Assembly (NCBI RefSeq): GCF_000512895.1
Contig: NZ_CP007033.1
Span: 960,001-1,024,000, forward strand
Direction: 5' to 3'
DNA from: Dehalobacter restrictus DSM 9455
Lineage (GTDB): Bacteria > Bacillota > Desulfitobacteriia > Desulfitobacteriales > Syntrophobotulaceae
DNA length: 64,000 bases
Shown here: piece after piece, positions 42,994 to 52,865 of the stretch
How the letters are laid out: each line of letters starts with the position of its first letter
Position numbering within the stretch: the first letter of the stretch is position 1
Translations under genes and position numbers: made by a program
Notes under the pieces: generated by a model
Told to the model about the DNA's origin: nothing
Database searches by the model: none
Seen by the model: only the letters and a program-made list of their open reading frames with translations

Positions 42994-43488
42994 ATGATCT
43001 CTGTTGGTGTAATCATGGGTAGTGATTCTGATTTTTCCATCATGGAAGAAGCAGCAAAAATCCTGCAGCAATTCTCAGTACCCTTTGAAATGAAAATATC
43101 TTCTGCTCACCGTACGCTGAAAAGAACCGTGGAATGGGTGGAAAGTTTTGAGAAACAGGGAGGAAAAGTGATCATCGCCGGGGCCGGTATGGCTGCGCAT
43201 CTTCCAGGTGTGATCGCCGGAGCCACGACGCTCCCTGTTATTGGTATCCCGATCAAGAGTGGTGCTTTGGAGGGTGTAGATGCGCTTTATGCGATTGTGC
43301 AAATGCCTCCCGGTATCCCGGTCGCCACGGTCGGGATCAACGGTGCCCGCAACGCAGCGCTCTTGGCTGTAGAAATGCTGGCGATCGCTGATCTGGAACT
43401 GCAGAACCAGCTGAAAGCTTTTAGACAAAAAATGGCGGCAGATGTTGAAGCCAAGGACAGTGCACTTCAGGATAAACTGAAAGCTTAG
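42994..43488 (+). CDS. purE: 5-(carboxyamino)imidazole ribonucleotide mutase
   Basis: A 164-residue PurE that moves the carboxyl group of N5-CAIR (or takes CO2 directly in class II) to give CAIR. Conserved pieces are VGVIMGSDSDFSIM, FEMKISSAHRT, IIAGAGMAAHLPGV and GIPIKSGALEGVDAL. No purK is adjacent, although class I PurE needs it. It opens the purine operon with RBS AAAGGAGG. Confidence 0.95.
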   Translation: MISVGVIMGSDSDFSIMEEAAKILQQFSVPFEMKISSAHRTLKRTVEWVESFEKQGGKVIIAGAGMAAHLPGVIAGATTLPVIGIPIKSGALEGVDALYAIVQMPPGIPVATVGINGARNAALLAVEMLAIADLELQNQLKAFRQKMAADVEAKDSALQDKLKA

Positions 43489-43515
43489 AAAATATTTAAA
43501 TAAAGGAGAATTTCT

Positions 43516-44814
43516 GTGATAGAAAGGTACACGCTTCCCGCTATGGGGAGACTATGGCAAGATGAATACCGTCTAACGCTCTGGCTGAAGATAGAAATTG
43601 CAGCCTGCGAAGGATGGGCGAAAAAAGGAAAGATCCCGCAAGAGGCTGTCGAAGTAATCCGTCAGAAGGCCGCTTTTTCCTGGGACAGGGTCAAGGAAAT
43701 TGAAGAAGTCACCCAGCACGACGTATTGGCCTTTTTGACCAATGTCGCTGAGAACGTCGGCGATGAAGCCAAATATATACATCTCGGACTGACCTCTTCC
43801 GATGTACTGGATACATCGCTCTCGCTGCAGCTGGTTGAGGCTTCCGATATCCTGCTCGAGAAGATGGATAAGCTGATTGATGTTTTGGGCAGAAAAGCCC
43901 TCGAATACAAAGATACGCTGCAAATGGGAAGATCGCACGGGATTCATGCCGAACCGATTACATTCGGCCTGAAATTCGCACTCTGGTATGACGAAATGAA
44001 ACGGCAGAGGGAGCGGCTGAAATATGCGCGCGAAGAGATTCGGGTAGGCCAGATTTCGGGTGCAGTCGGCACGTTTGCGAACGTTGATCCTGCCGTGGAA
44101 GAATGGGTCTGTGAGAGCCTGGGCTTAAAGCCGGCTCCAGTGTCAACCCAGATTATCCAGAGGGACAGGCATGCATTCTATGTAGGCGTGTTGGCCGGAA
44201 TCGCTTCTTCACTTGATAAGATTGCCACGGAAATTCGTAATCTGCAGCGGACGGACGTCCATGAGGTCGAAGAACCTTTTGGTAAGGGACAAAAAGGCTC
44301 TTCAGCGATGCCGCATAAGAAAAATCCGGTTATTTCGGAAAGAATTTGCGGAATGGCCCGCCTAATCCGCGGGAATGCCCAGGTCGCTTTTGAAAATGTC
44401 GCACTCTGGCATGAAAGAGATATATCCCATTCCTCAGCTGAACGCGTGATCCTTCCTGACAGCACCATTGCGCTGGATTATATGCTGCATAAGATGATTC
44501 AGACTTTGGAAGGATTAAGAGTGTCCCCGGAACAGATGATGACAAATATTGAAAAGGTCTATGGTCTGATCTTCTCCCAAAGGGTTATGCTGTCGCTGGT
44601 CGATAAGGGCATGAGCAGGGAAACATCCTACGCGCTGGTACAGAAAAATGCAATGAGAGCCTGGGATACCAAGGTGCCGTTTAAGGATTATGTGCTTCAG
44701 GATGCTGAGATCATGCAGTTCCTAACCAAAGAAGAAGTTGATGCGCTGTTTGATTATGAGTATCATACGAAAAACATTGACTATATTTTCCGCAGAGTCG
44801 GACTACTGAAATAA
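43516..44814 (+). CDS. purB: adenylosuccinate lyase
   Basis: A 432-residue fumarase/aspartase superfamily enzyme that releases fumarate from SAICAR and from adenylosuccinate. Conserved blocks include THDV-type QHDVLAFLTNVAE, LTSSDVLDTSLSLQL, MGRSHGIHAEP with the catalytic histidine, and the signature GSSAMPHKKNPVISERI. A GTG start follows AAAGGAG. It forms an operon with purE upstream. Confidence 0.96.
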   Translation: MIERYTLPAMGRLWQDEYRLTLWLKIEIAACEGWAKKGKIPQEAVEVIRQKAAFSWDRVKEIEEVTQHDVLAFLTNVAENVGDEAKYIHLGLTSSDVLDTSLSLQLVEASDILLEKMDKLIDVLGRKALEYKDTLQMGRSHGIHAEPITFGLKFALWYDEMKRQRERLKYAREEIRVGQISGAVGTFANVDPAVEEWVCESLGLKPAPVSTQIIQRDRHAFYVGVLAGIASSLDKIATEIRNLQRTDVHEVEEPFGKGQKGSSAMPHKKNPVISERICGMARLIRGNAQVAFENVALWHERDISHSSAERVILPDSTIALDYMLHKMIQTLEGLRVSPEQMMTNIEKVYGLIFSQRVMLSLVDKGMSRETSYALVQKNAMRAWDTKVPFKDYVLQDAEIMQFLTKEEVDALFDYEYHTKNIDYIFRRVGLLK

Positions 44815-44951
44815 TAAACATAATATCAACTTTTTGGAAATTACCTATTTAAATCACATTGTTATAGGTAGCCTTAAACTCGAACGGTTTATTAAACGAT
44901 GAAAATTGAATATGGATGTAAATTTAGACATTATTACTGGAGGGTTATGAT

Positions 44952-45671
44952 ATGGAAAAGCTCGCAATGCTGTATGAAGGCAAAGCCAAAAAAATCTATG
45001 ATACGAATGACAAAAATGTTTTCTGGGTCGAGTACAAAGATGATGCAACTGCCTTTAACGGGATAAAAAAGGGTACCATTGTTGACAAAGGGATTATCAA
45101 CAACAAGATGTCCGCGATGATGTTTTCCTATCTTCAAAAGAATGGCGTCGATACACATTTTGTTGAGCTTTTAAGTGACAGGGAACAAATTGTCCGGCGC
45201 CTGCAGATGGTTCCGCTGGAAATTGTTGTCCGCAATATTGTTGCCGGCAGTCTCGTAAAGAAGGTTGGCAAAGAAGAGGGCTATTCCCTGGCTTCGCCTG
45301 TGCTTGAGCTTTATTATAAGGACGACGCGCTCGGTGATCCGATGGTCAATGAAACCCATGCGCTTGCGATGGGATGGGCAACGATCGAACAAATCAACAA
45401 AATGAAGGAAATTGCTTTGAAGGTCAATGAGCTTATGACCAAAATTGTTGCCAAGGCCGGGATTGACCTGGTTGACTATAAGCTGGAGTTCGGTCTGATT
45501 GACGGCAAAGTCATGCTCGGAGATGAGATTTCTCCGGACACTTGCCGCTTCTGGGACAAAGATACCGGAGAAAAGCTGGACAAGGACCGTTTCCGCCGGG
45601 ATCTTGGCAAGATTGAAGAAGCGTATGCCGAAGTCTATACCCGTCTGAAGGACGCTCTAGAAAATGCTTAA
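44952..45671 (+). CDS. purC: phosphoribosylaminoimidazole-succinocarboxamide synthase
   Basis: SAICAR synthetase, 239 residues, joins aspartate to CAIR with ATP. It shows the N-terminal [29 protein letters not shown] and [20 protein letters not shown], all standard. The 137-base gap from purB contains only a weak inverted repeat (ACCTAT/ATAGGT near 44850-44880), so read-through from purE is expected. Confidence 0.96.
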   Translation: MEKLAMLYEGKAKKIYDTNDKNVFWVEYKDDATAFNGIKKGTIVDKGIINNKMSAMMFSYLQKNGVDTHFVELLSDREQIVRRLQMVPLEIVVRNIVAGSLVKKVGKEEGYSLASPVLELYYKDDALGDPMVNETHALAMGWATIEQINKMKEIALKVNELMTKIVAKAGIDLVDYKLEFGLIDGKVMLGDEISPDTCRFWDKDTGEKLDKDRFRRDLGKIEEAYAEVYTRLKDALENA

Positions 45672-45756
45672 AGCGATTGCTAAAAATACAATGCTGGAAA
45701 CATAACTGCTAGAGGACAGAGACAGTATATACAGTAGATGAAAGGAGTTCTTGACT

Positions 45757-47157
45757 GTGGATTTGCTCTGGGATGACAAGCCCAAAGAGGAGTGTGGTCT
45801 CTTCGGAATCTTTGCTCCTGAAAAGGAAATTGCCCGTCTGACTTATTATGGCCTTTATGCGTTGCAGCACAGGGGACAGGAAAGTGCGGGGATTGCTGTT
45901 TCCGATGGAAGAAAAATCGTTGTAGAAAAAGGAATGGGCTTGGTATCTGAGGTATTCTCGCCTGATTTACTCGCAGGACTGCAAGGGAAGATGGCGATTG
46001 GACATGTCCGGTATTCAACGACGGGTTCAAGCCTGTTATCGAATGCACAGCCGCTGGTTGTTCATTTCCAGAACGGAATGATGGCGCTGGCGCATAACGG
46101 AAATCTGACGAACGCCGTAGAAATCAGACAGGAGCTTGGCAGTCAGGGAACAGTCTTTCAGACAACCATTGACAGCGAAGTGATTCTAAATATGATTGCG
46201 CGTTACCGCAGGCATAGCCTGGAAGATGCGATTATCAAAACGATGATTGATATCAAGGGAGCCTACGCACTGCTGATCATGGCTGAAGACAAAATTGTCG
46301 GGGCGAGAGATCCCCATGGCCTGAGGCCCTTGTGCATCGGACGGCTGGGAGAGCGGTACTGTTTCGCTTCCGAAAGCTGTGCGCTCGATACGATCGGTGC
46401 GGAATTTGTCAGGGACGTTAAACCAGGAGAAGTCGTGACGATCGACGACGCAGGGCTTCATACCCGTTTCGGTACGCCGCAGGAACGGATTGCCCCCTGC
46501 TCTTTTGAATATATTTATTTCGCGCGGCCTGACAGTACACTGGATAATCTGAATGTCTGGGAAAGCAGGAGGCAAATGGGTGTTCAGCTGGCGAAAGAAT
46601 GCCCGATTGAGGCTGATGTGATTATTCCGGTTCCGGACTCCGGGACACCGGCCGCCCTGGGCTATGCCCAAACGCTGGGTATCCCTTTTGAGGAGGGGCT
46701 GCTCAAAAACAGGTATGTTGGACGGACGTTCATTCAGCCCACGCAGGAGTTAAGAGAAGTTGCTGTCCGGATTAAGCTGAATGCCAACAAGCAGGTCATC
46801 CATGGACGCAGGGTTGTGATGATCGATGATTCGATTGTCAGGGGGACAACAAGCTCCAAGCTTGTCGAGATGGTCAAAGGATGCGGCGCCAAGGAGGTTC
46901 ATCTTCTGATCAGCTCACCTCCGGTGAAGTATTCCTGCTATTATGGCATCGATACGGCCGAAAGGGAAAAATTGATTGCTAATCAAATGAACATCGATGA
47001 AATTCGCAGGTTTGTCGGGGCGGACACCCTGTACTATCTGTCGGAGGAAGGGCTGAAAAAGGCTTTGGGTAGTGATTCAGTTTGTCTGGCCTGTTTTAAC
47101 GGTGATTATCCGACCACTGTCCCGAAGAAGTTTTCCAAAGAAGACATGGAGTGTTAA
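45757..47157 (+). CDS. purF: amidophosphoribosyltransferase
   Basis: The first committed enzyme of purine synthesis, which uses glutamine to make phosphoribosylamine. From the GTG at 45757 the protein has 466 residues with a 12-residue propeptide ending before Cys in KEECGLFGIF, as in the iron-sulfur Bacillus type. YALQHRGQESAGIA and the PRPP motif VVMIDDSIVRGTT are present. Cluster cysteines are probably those in APCSFEY, VKYSCYYG and VCLACFNG. The frame starts at 45751, but the GTG fits AAAGGAG better. It lacks the usual upstream purL-purQ-purS. Confidence 0.96.
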   Translation: MDLLWDDKPKEECGLFGIFAPEKEIARLTYYGLYALQHRGQESAGIAVSDGRKIVVEKGMGLVSEVFSPDLLAGLQGKMAIGHVRYSTTGSSLLSNAQPLVVHFQNGMMALAHNGNLTNAVEIRQELGSQGTVFQTTIDSEVILNMIARYRRHSLEDAIIKTMIDIKGAYALLIMAEDKIVGARDPHGLRPLCIGRLGERYCFASESCALDTIGAEFVRDVKPGEVVTIDDAGLHTRFGTPQERIAPCSFEYIYFARPDSTLDNLNVWESRRQMGVQLAKECPIEADVIIPVPDSGTPAALGYAQTLGIPFEEGLLKNRYVGRTFIQPTQELREVAVRIKLNANKQVIHGRRVVMIDDSIVRGTTSSKLVEMVKGCGAKEVHLLISSPPVKYSCYYGIDTAEREKLIANQMNIDEIRRFVGADTLYYLSEEGLKKALGSDSVCLACFNGDYPTTVPKKFSKEDMEC

Positions 47158-47180
47158 ACTAGCCGTTAGGAGGAGTAATC

Positions 47181-48197
47181 ATGGGAATTACCTATAAAGA
47201 TGCCGGTGTGGATATCCAGGCCGGAAATGAAGCTGTAGAGAAAATTAAGCCTGCGGTAGCTGCAACCTGGCGGCCCGGAGTTTTAGGGGGACTCGGCGGA
47301 TTCGGCGGATTGTTCAGTCTGGATCTGCAAAAATATTCTGATCCCGTGCTGGTTTCCGGTACGGATGGTGTCGGAACAAAATTGCGGCTGGCTTTTCAGT
47401 TGGATAAGCATGATACCATCGGCCAGGACGCTGTTGCGATGTGCGTGAATGATGTTCTGGTCCAGGGCGCCGAGCCATTGTTTTTTCTGGATTATCTTGC
47501 GGTAGGGAAACTGGTTCCGGAAAGAATTGCTTCCATTGTAGGCGGCGTGGCCGAAGGCTGCCGTCTGGCAGGCTGTGCACTGATTGGCGGAGAGACTGCT
47601 GAGATGCCCGGTTTCTACGCTGAAGAAGAATATGATATTGCTGGCTTCGCTGTCGGTGCGGTGAACAGGGACAAGCTGATTGACGGCTCGGACATCCGCG
47701 AAGGGGATATCCTTCTGGGATTGAAGTCCAGCGGACTGCACAGCAACGGCTTTTCTTTGGTCCGTAAGATTTTTGCGGAATACCCCCTTGACAAGGTATT
47801 CCCCGAACTCGGGAGACCGCTCGGGGAAGTATTGATCACCCCGACCAGAATCTATGTAAAGTCAGTGCTGGCGCTTCTGGACAAGATTGCTGTTCCGGGT
47901 ATGGTACATATTACCGGTGGCGGTCTGACTGAAAATATTCCAAGGGTTCTGTCGTCCGGACTCGGAACGGAGATCGTCACTTCCACGTGGCAAGTTCCGC
48001 CGGTATTTGAATTAATGCAGAAGCTTGGCAATGTTGAAGATGAGGAAATGTTAAGGACGTTTAATATGGGAATCGGGTTTGTTCTGATCATTCATCCTGA
48101 AGATGAAAAGCAGGCCATGGATATTCTGGCTGCAAACGGCGAAGAGCCGATCAGGATAGGCAGTGTGATTTCCGGTCAAGGAGTGAGCTATCGATGA
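47181..48197 (+). CDS. purM: phosphoribosylformylglycinamidine cyclo-ligase
   Basis: AIR synthetase, 338 residues, closes the imidazole ring. [15 protein letters not shown] at the start, [16 protein letters not shown], the [11 protein letters not shown] block and [10 protein letters not shown] are characteristic. The RBS is AGGAGG. It overlaps purN by four bases. Confidence 0.97.
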   Translation: MGITYKDAGVDIQAGNEAVEKIKPAVAATWRPGVLGGLGGFGGLFSLDLQKYSDPVLVSGTDGVGTKLRLAFQLDKHDTIGQDAVAMCVNDVLVQGAEPLFFLDYLAVGKLVPERIASIVGGVAEGCRLAGCALIGGETAEMPGFYAEEEYDIAGFAVGAVNRDKLIDGSDIREGDILLGLKSSGLHSNGFSLVRKIFAEYPLDKVFPELGRPLGEVLITPTRIYVKSVLALLDKIAVPGMVHITGGGLTENIPRVLSSGLGTEIVTSTWQVPPVFELMQKLGNVEDEEMLRTFNMGIGFVLIIHPEDEKQAMDILAANGEEPIRIGSVISGQGVSYR

Positions 48198-48802
48198 AAG
48201 CAGCCGTACTCGCTTCAGGGCGTGGCAGCAACCTGCAAGCCTTGCTGGACGAATGGCAGGATGGCCAGCTCCCTGTAGAATTTGTCGGCGTAGGTTCGAA
48301 TAAAATAGACGCAGAGGCCCTGACTAGGGCAGAAAGATTCGGTATTCAGGTCCGGACTTTTCCGAGGGAAAGCTATGCAGACAATAGCTCTCAGGAAACG
48401 GATATCTTAAACTGGCTTGAAGTCATCGGTACGGAACTGCTGATTCTGGCCGGTTACATGCAGGTGTTAAGCTCGGATTTTATCCGCAGGGCCGAATATC
48501 CGATTCTGAACATCCATCCTTCGCTGCTGCCGTCTTTTCCGGGCTTACATCCCCAAAAACAGGCAGTGGAATATGGTGTTAAAGTCAGCGGCTGCACGGT
48601 GCATTTTGTGGACGAGGGAATGGATTCCGGACCGATTATCCTGCAGGAGACGGTGCCGGTTTTTGCTGAGGATGATGCCGACCAGCTGGCTGCAAGAATT
48701 CTGAAAGTTGAGCACACGATATATCCAGAGGCAGTCAGACTGATTGCGAATGGGAAGATAAAACGAGAGGGAAGAAGAGTGATCGTCCTCAGAGACTCAT
48801 AA
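48194..48802 (+). CDS. purN: phosphoribosylglycinamide formyltransferase
   Basis: GAR transformylase of the folate-dependent type, 202 residues. [24 protein letters not shown], the catalytic [20 protein letters not shown] (Asn-His) and [16 protein letters not shown] mark the family. The start overlaps purM, so the two are translationally coupled. Confidence 0.96.
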   Translation: MKAAVLASGRGSNLQALLDEWQDGQLPVEFVGVGSNKIDAEALTRAERFGIQVRTFPRESYADNSSQETDILNWLEVIGTELLILAGYMQVLSSDFIRRAEYPILNIHPSLLPSFPGLHPQKQAVEYGVKVSGCTVHFVDEGMDSGPIILQETVPVFAEDDADQLAARILKVEHTIYPEAVRLIANGKIKREGRRVIVLRDS

Positions 48803-48993
48803 TCGCGCGTAAAATTATCATATAACGAACGCAGTATTAGGAAAAATATGCCGTTAGGATATATAAGATTTAGGGCTGACATGGCACTAATGTATTGGCG
48901 ATATCAAGGATTATTCCGGGATATTATTCTATAGGATAATTCTGAGTATTGTTCTGAGGAGTTATTTTGAGAAATGATGATAGGGGGTTGGAC

Positions 48994-50538
48994 ATGATGG
49001 CGAAAAAGGCAGTGATCAGTGTTTCGGACAAAACGGGTATTGTGGAATTTGCCGAAGGCCTTGTTGCCGAGGGGTTTGAACTGATTTCAACAGGCGGTAC
49101 GTATAAGACATTGAAAGAAGCGGATATTCCTGTTCGTTATGTCAGTGAAATTACAGGGTTTCCGGAAATTCTTGATGGCAGGGTAAAAACCTTGCATCCG
49201 AAGATTCACGGCGGAATCCTGGCAATGGATACTGAGAAACACCGGGCGCAGTGCGCGGAAAACGGAATTGATTTTATTGATTTGGTTTGCGTAAATCTTT
49301 ACCCTTTCAGAGAAACGATTGCCAAAGAAGGGGTTACCTTCGAAGAAGCGATCGAGAATATTGATATCGGCGGACCGACCATGGTCCGTTCAGCTGCGAA
49401 AAATCACAATAGAGTAACCATTATCGTCAATCCGGAAAACTACGGCAGGGTGATTGAGAGCCTCAGGGAGAACGGTCTAATCCCATTGGCCTTGCGGAAG
49501 GAACTTGCAGCCGAAGCGTTTGCGCATACGGCGGAATATGACCGTCTGATTGCTGGATATCTGGAAGGTCAAATCGGTACAAAAGCCTCTTTTCCCCAGC
49601 ATCTTCGTCTCGTGGCGGCGAAGGTGCAGGATCTTCGCTATGGAGAAAATCCCGGGCAGCTGGCGGCCTTTTATGCAGACCCGGAGGCCGGAAAAGGGAC
49701 ACTTGCTTATGGCCAGCAGCTCCAGGGCAAGGAGCTGTCCTATAATAACTGGATGGACATGGACGCGGCCTGGAAAATCGCTATGGAATATGACAAGACA
49801 GTCTGTGTAATCATTAAACATACCAATCCATGTGGTGTTGCGCTTGGGAACTCACTGCTGGAAGCTTATCAAAGAGCGCTGGAAGCGGATCCGGTCTCGG
49901 CGTACGGCGGAATTATTGCACTTAACCGCGTGGTAGATGAGGCCACAGCTGAAGCGATTAAAGAGAAATTCTACGAAGTGGTCATTGCTCCGGATTTCAG
50001 CCCGCGGGCGAAGGAAATTTTGGCTGTGAAAGTTAACCTTCGTCTGTTCGCAGTTGGCAGGGAAGCATGCGGTAAGACCCGGGGTTGGAAAATCCGTACA
50101 GTAAACGGCGGTTTTCTGGTTCAGGATGAGGATGAAGGGACGACACCGTCTGTCGAATGGGAAGTCGTTACAGAAGCCAAGCCGACTGAAGATGATTTGG
50201 CGGAACTGGAGTTTGCCTGGAAAGCCTGCAAGCATGTCAAATCCAATGCGATCGTCATTTCGGCGAAGAGACAGGTCATCGGTGTTGGAGCCGGCCAGAT
50301 GAACAGAGTCGGCTCGGCGAAAATTGCGCTTGAGCAGGCTGCAGAAAAAGCACAGGGTGCCTATATGGCTTCGGATGCTTACCTCCCGTTCCCGGATACG
50401 GTCGAACTGGCCCATTCCCATGGGATCAAAGCCATTGTTCATCCCGGTGGTTCTATCCGGGACAAAGAAGTGATTGAAACAGCCAACAGGCTTGGGATGA
50501 TTATTCTCCATACCGGAAGAAGGCATTTTGAGCACTAA
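48994..50538 (+). CDS. purH: bifunctional AICAR transformylase/IMP cyclohydrolase
   Basis: Catalyses the last two steps to IMP. The N-terminal MGS-like cyclohydrolase domain reads AVISVSDKTGIVEFAEGL and ELISTGGTYKTL, with DGRVKTLHPKIHGGIL. The C-terminal transformylase has LRYGENPGQLAAFY and IKHTNPCGVALG. From the ATG at 48994, after AGGGGG, it has 514 residues, close to Bacillus PurH. The frame is also open to a TTG at 48967 with its own AGGAG. The 191-base gap before it shows no feature. Confidence 0.96.
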   Translation: MMAKKAVISVSDKTGIVEFAEGLVAEGFELISTGGTYKTLKEADIPVRYVSEITGFPEILDGRVKTLHPKIHGGILAMDTEKHRAQCAENGIDFIDLVCVNLYPFRETIAKEGVTFEEAIENIDIGGPTMVRSAAKNHNRVTIIVNPENYGRVIESLRENGLIPLALRKELAAEAFAHTAEYDRLIAGYLEGQIGTKASFPQHLRLVAAKVQDLRYGENPGQLAAFYADPEAGKGTLAYGQQLQGKELSYNNWMDMDAAWKIAMEYDKTVCVIIKHTNPCGVALGNSLLEAYQRALEADPVSAYGGIIALNRVVDEATAEAIKEKFYEVVIAPDFSPRAKEILAVKVNLRLFAVGREACGKTRGWKIRTVNGGFLVQDEDEGTTPSVEWEVVTEAKPTEDDLAELEFAWKACKHVKSNAIVISAKRQVIGVGAGQMNRVGSAKIALEQAAEKAQGAYMASDAYLPFPDTVELAHSHGIKAIVHPGGSIRDKEVIETANRLGMIILHTGRRHFEH

Positions 50539-50570
50539 GAATAAATATTACTTATTGAGGTGGGAAAACG

Positions 50571-51857
50571 ATGGCTGACTTGTCTGGTTGTCAAAAAGAC
50601 GGGAAGAAAATTTTGATTGTAGGCTCAGGAGGAAGGGAGCATGCTCTTGCCTGGAAAATCAATCAGAGCACTTCTTGTCAGAAACTCTTTGTAGCTCCGG
50701 GTAACGCAGGAACAGAGCAATGGAATGTCCCGATCAAGGCCAATGAACTTGACGCTTTGGTTGACTTTGCCAAGGATGAAGGGATTGATCTTACGGTTGT
50801 TGGTCCTGAGGAACCGCTTAGTCTGGGAATTGTCAACGCTTTTCAGGCTGCAGGTCTCAGAGTATTTGGCCCGTCCGGAGCGGCGGCGACACTTGAAAGC
50901 AGCAAAGCTTTTGCCAAGGAAATTATGGTACAGGCGAAGGTCCCGACAGCAGACTACCGGACTTTTACCGAGAAGAGCGAAGCAGAAAGATACATCAGAC
51001 AAACCGGCGCTCCGATTGTCATTAAAGCGGATGGTCTGGCAGCAGGTAAAGGGGTTATTGTGGCAGCTACACTGGAAGAGGCGTTTGAAGGTATCGAGAC
51101 CATTATGGGTGGGGCCTTTGGTGCTGCCGGAGACAAGGTCGTGGTAGAAGAATTTCTGGAGGGGCAGGAGGTCAGTCTGCTGTGCTTTTGCGACGGTGAA
51201 AAGGCTCTCCCGATGACCCCCGTTCAGGATCACAAGAGAGCACTCGACGGGGATATGGGGTTAAATACAGGCGGAATGGGGACTTATTCTCCGCCTCCTT
51301 TCTGGACCAAAGCATTGGAACAGGAAGTTATCGATACGATCGCTCAGCCGACGCTTTCTGTTATGCGCCAAAGAGGAACCCCATTTACCGGCGTACTGTT
51401 TTTAGGCTTAATGATTACGGCCAAAGGCCCAAAACTCCTGGAATACAATGTCCGGTTCGGTGATCCTGAGACACAGGTTGTGATGACCCTGCTCAAGTCG
51501 GACTTGATCCCAATCTTCGAAGCATGTATCGACGGGAAACTGTCCGAAGTCAAAGTCGAATGGCACGATGGCACCGCGCTGTGTGTGGTCATGGCAGCTC
51601 CAGGTTATCCGGGTGAATACAGGAAGGGGATTCCGATCAGTCTTACGGTGACCCAAGAAAACCAGGTAGTTTTCCATGCCGGCACGGAGATGGAAGACGG
51701 AAAACTGGTCAGCTCAGGCGGCCGGGTACTTGGAGTTACCGTCCGTGATGCATCCATCGCGGCAGCCAGGGAGAATGTCTATGCACTAGTGGACAGCATC
51801 GATTTTCCTGATGCCCATTTCCGCACCGACATAGGGATTAAAGGACTCAACATGTGA
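50571..51857 (+). CDS. purD: phosphoribosylamine-glycine ligase
   Basis: GAR synthetase, 428 residues, an ATP-grasp enzyme. ILIVGSGGREHALAWKI at the start, LFVAPGNAGTE, the ATP-binding APIVIKADGLAAGKGV and LLEYNVRFGDPETQVVM are all present. It is the last pur gene in the cluster; purL, purQ and purS are not found in the window. Confidence 0.97.
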   Translation: MADLSGCQKDGKKILIVGSGGREHALAWKINQSTSCQKLFVAPGNAGTEQWNVPIKANELDALVDFAKDEGIDLTVVGPEEPLSLGIVNAFQAAGLRVFGPSGAAATLESSKAFAKEIMVQAKVPTADYRTFTEKSEAERYIRQTGAPIVIKADGLAAGKGVIVAATLEEAFEGIETIMGGAFGAAGDKVVVEEFLEGQEVSLLCFCDGEKALPMTPVQDHKRALDGDMGLNTGGMGTYSPPPFWTKALEQEVIDTIAQPTLSVMRQRGTPFTGVLFLGLMITAKGPKLLEYNVRFGDPETQVVMTLLKSDLIPIFEACIDGKLSEVKVEWHDGTALCVVMAAPGYPGEYRKGIPISLTVTQENQVVFHAGTEMEDGKLVSSGGRVLGVTVRDASIAAARENVYALVDSIDFPDAHFRTDIGIKGLNM

Positions 51858-51862
51858 TGATC

Positions 51863-51892
51863 CAATTCCGGAGCTTATTCCAACCGGAATTG
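51863..51892. repeat. perfect inverted repeat between purD and metF
   Basis: CAATTCCGG and CCGGAATTG, 9 bases each with a 12-base loop, lie just after the purD stop. There is no T run, so termination is uncertain. Confidence 0.55.
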
Positions 51893-51933
51893 AATGAGTT
51901 TGGGATTGTATTAAAGATGAAGGAGGTTTTAGA

Positions 51934-52842
51934 ATGTTTATCAGCGAATTGTTCCAACAGAAAAAGGTCGTATCTTTTGAGATTTTCCCACCAAAGCTTA
52001 CTTCATCTATAGAGGTCATTTACGATACGATTGATGCTCTGGCACCGCTCCGTCCTGATTTTATCAGTGTTACCTACGGTGCCGGAGGAAGTACCAGCAA
52101 AACGACCGCAGAAATTGCATCCATTGTTGAGAATAAATACAACATTAATTCTTTGGCCCATCTGACCTGTATTACCTCTTCCAAAGAACAAATTGAGGGA
52201 ACACTGACGCAGCTGGCAGACAGCAATGTCTCCAATATTCTCGCGTTACGGGGAGATATTCCAAAGGGTTCGGAAGAGACCGGCAGGGTAAGGGATTTTC
52301 AATATGCTTCCGATCTTGTCGCGTATATCCAGAACAAACATTCTTTCTGTCTGGGCGGCGCTTGTTATCCGGAAGGCCATCCCGAGTGCCCCGATAAAGA
52401 CCAGGATATTGAAAACCTTCGGCGGAAAGTGGATGCCGGAGTCGGGTTTCTTGTTACACAGTTGTTCTATGACAATGACGCCTTTTTTCGTTTCCAGGAA
52501 AAAGTTGCTAAGCTAAACATCAATGTTCCGATTCTGGCAGGGATCATGCCAATCACTAATCGGGTTCAGATTGAAAGAATATTAGCACTGTCGAATGCAC
52601 GGATGCCGCAAAAACTGATTAAAATACTTGACAAATTTGAGCATAACATGGAAGCTTTAAAAGATGCCGGTATTGCTTACGCGACCAAACAAATTGTGGA
52701 ATTGCTTGCGAATGATATTGACGGTGTCCATATCTATACAATGAACAAACCGCAGATTGCGAAGGACTTAGTCCGCAACCTCGATTCTCTTTTCTATGCG
52801 GTGAACAGCCAGGAAACCAGGAAGGTAGGCAACCTGGATTAA
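51934..52842 (+). CDS. metF: 5,10-methylenetetrahydrofolate reductase
   Basis: A flavoprotein that reduces methylene-THF to methyl-THF, 302 residues. VSFEIFPPKLTSSIE, FISVTYGAGGSTSKTT, ILALRGDIPKGS and FLVTQLFYDNDAFFRF are the family markers. It lacks the C-terminal regulatory region of the eukaryotic form. It supplies methyl groups for methionine or, in anaerobes, the methyl branch of the Wood-Ljungdahl pathway. Separated from purD by 76 bases, it may share the transcript. Confidence 0.95.
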   Translation: MFISELFQQKKVVSFEIFPPKLTSSIEVIYDTIDALAPLRPDFISVTYGAGGSTSKTTAEIASIVENKYNINSLAHLTCITSSKEQIEGTLTQLADSNVSNILALRGDIPKGSEETGRVRDFQYASDLVAYIQNKHSFCLGGACYPEGHPECPDKDQDIENLRRKVDAGVGFLVTQLFYDNDAFFRFQEKVAKLNINVPILAGIMPITNRVQIERILALSNARMPQKLIKILDKFEHNMEALKDAGIAYATKQIVELLANDIDGVHIYTMNKPQIAKDLVRNLDSLFYAVNSQETRKVGNLD

Positions 52843-52865
52843 TCTAAAGCGACAGGACTGCAGAA

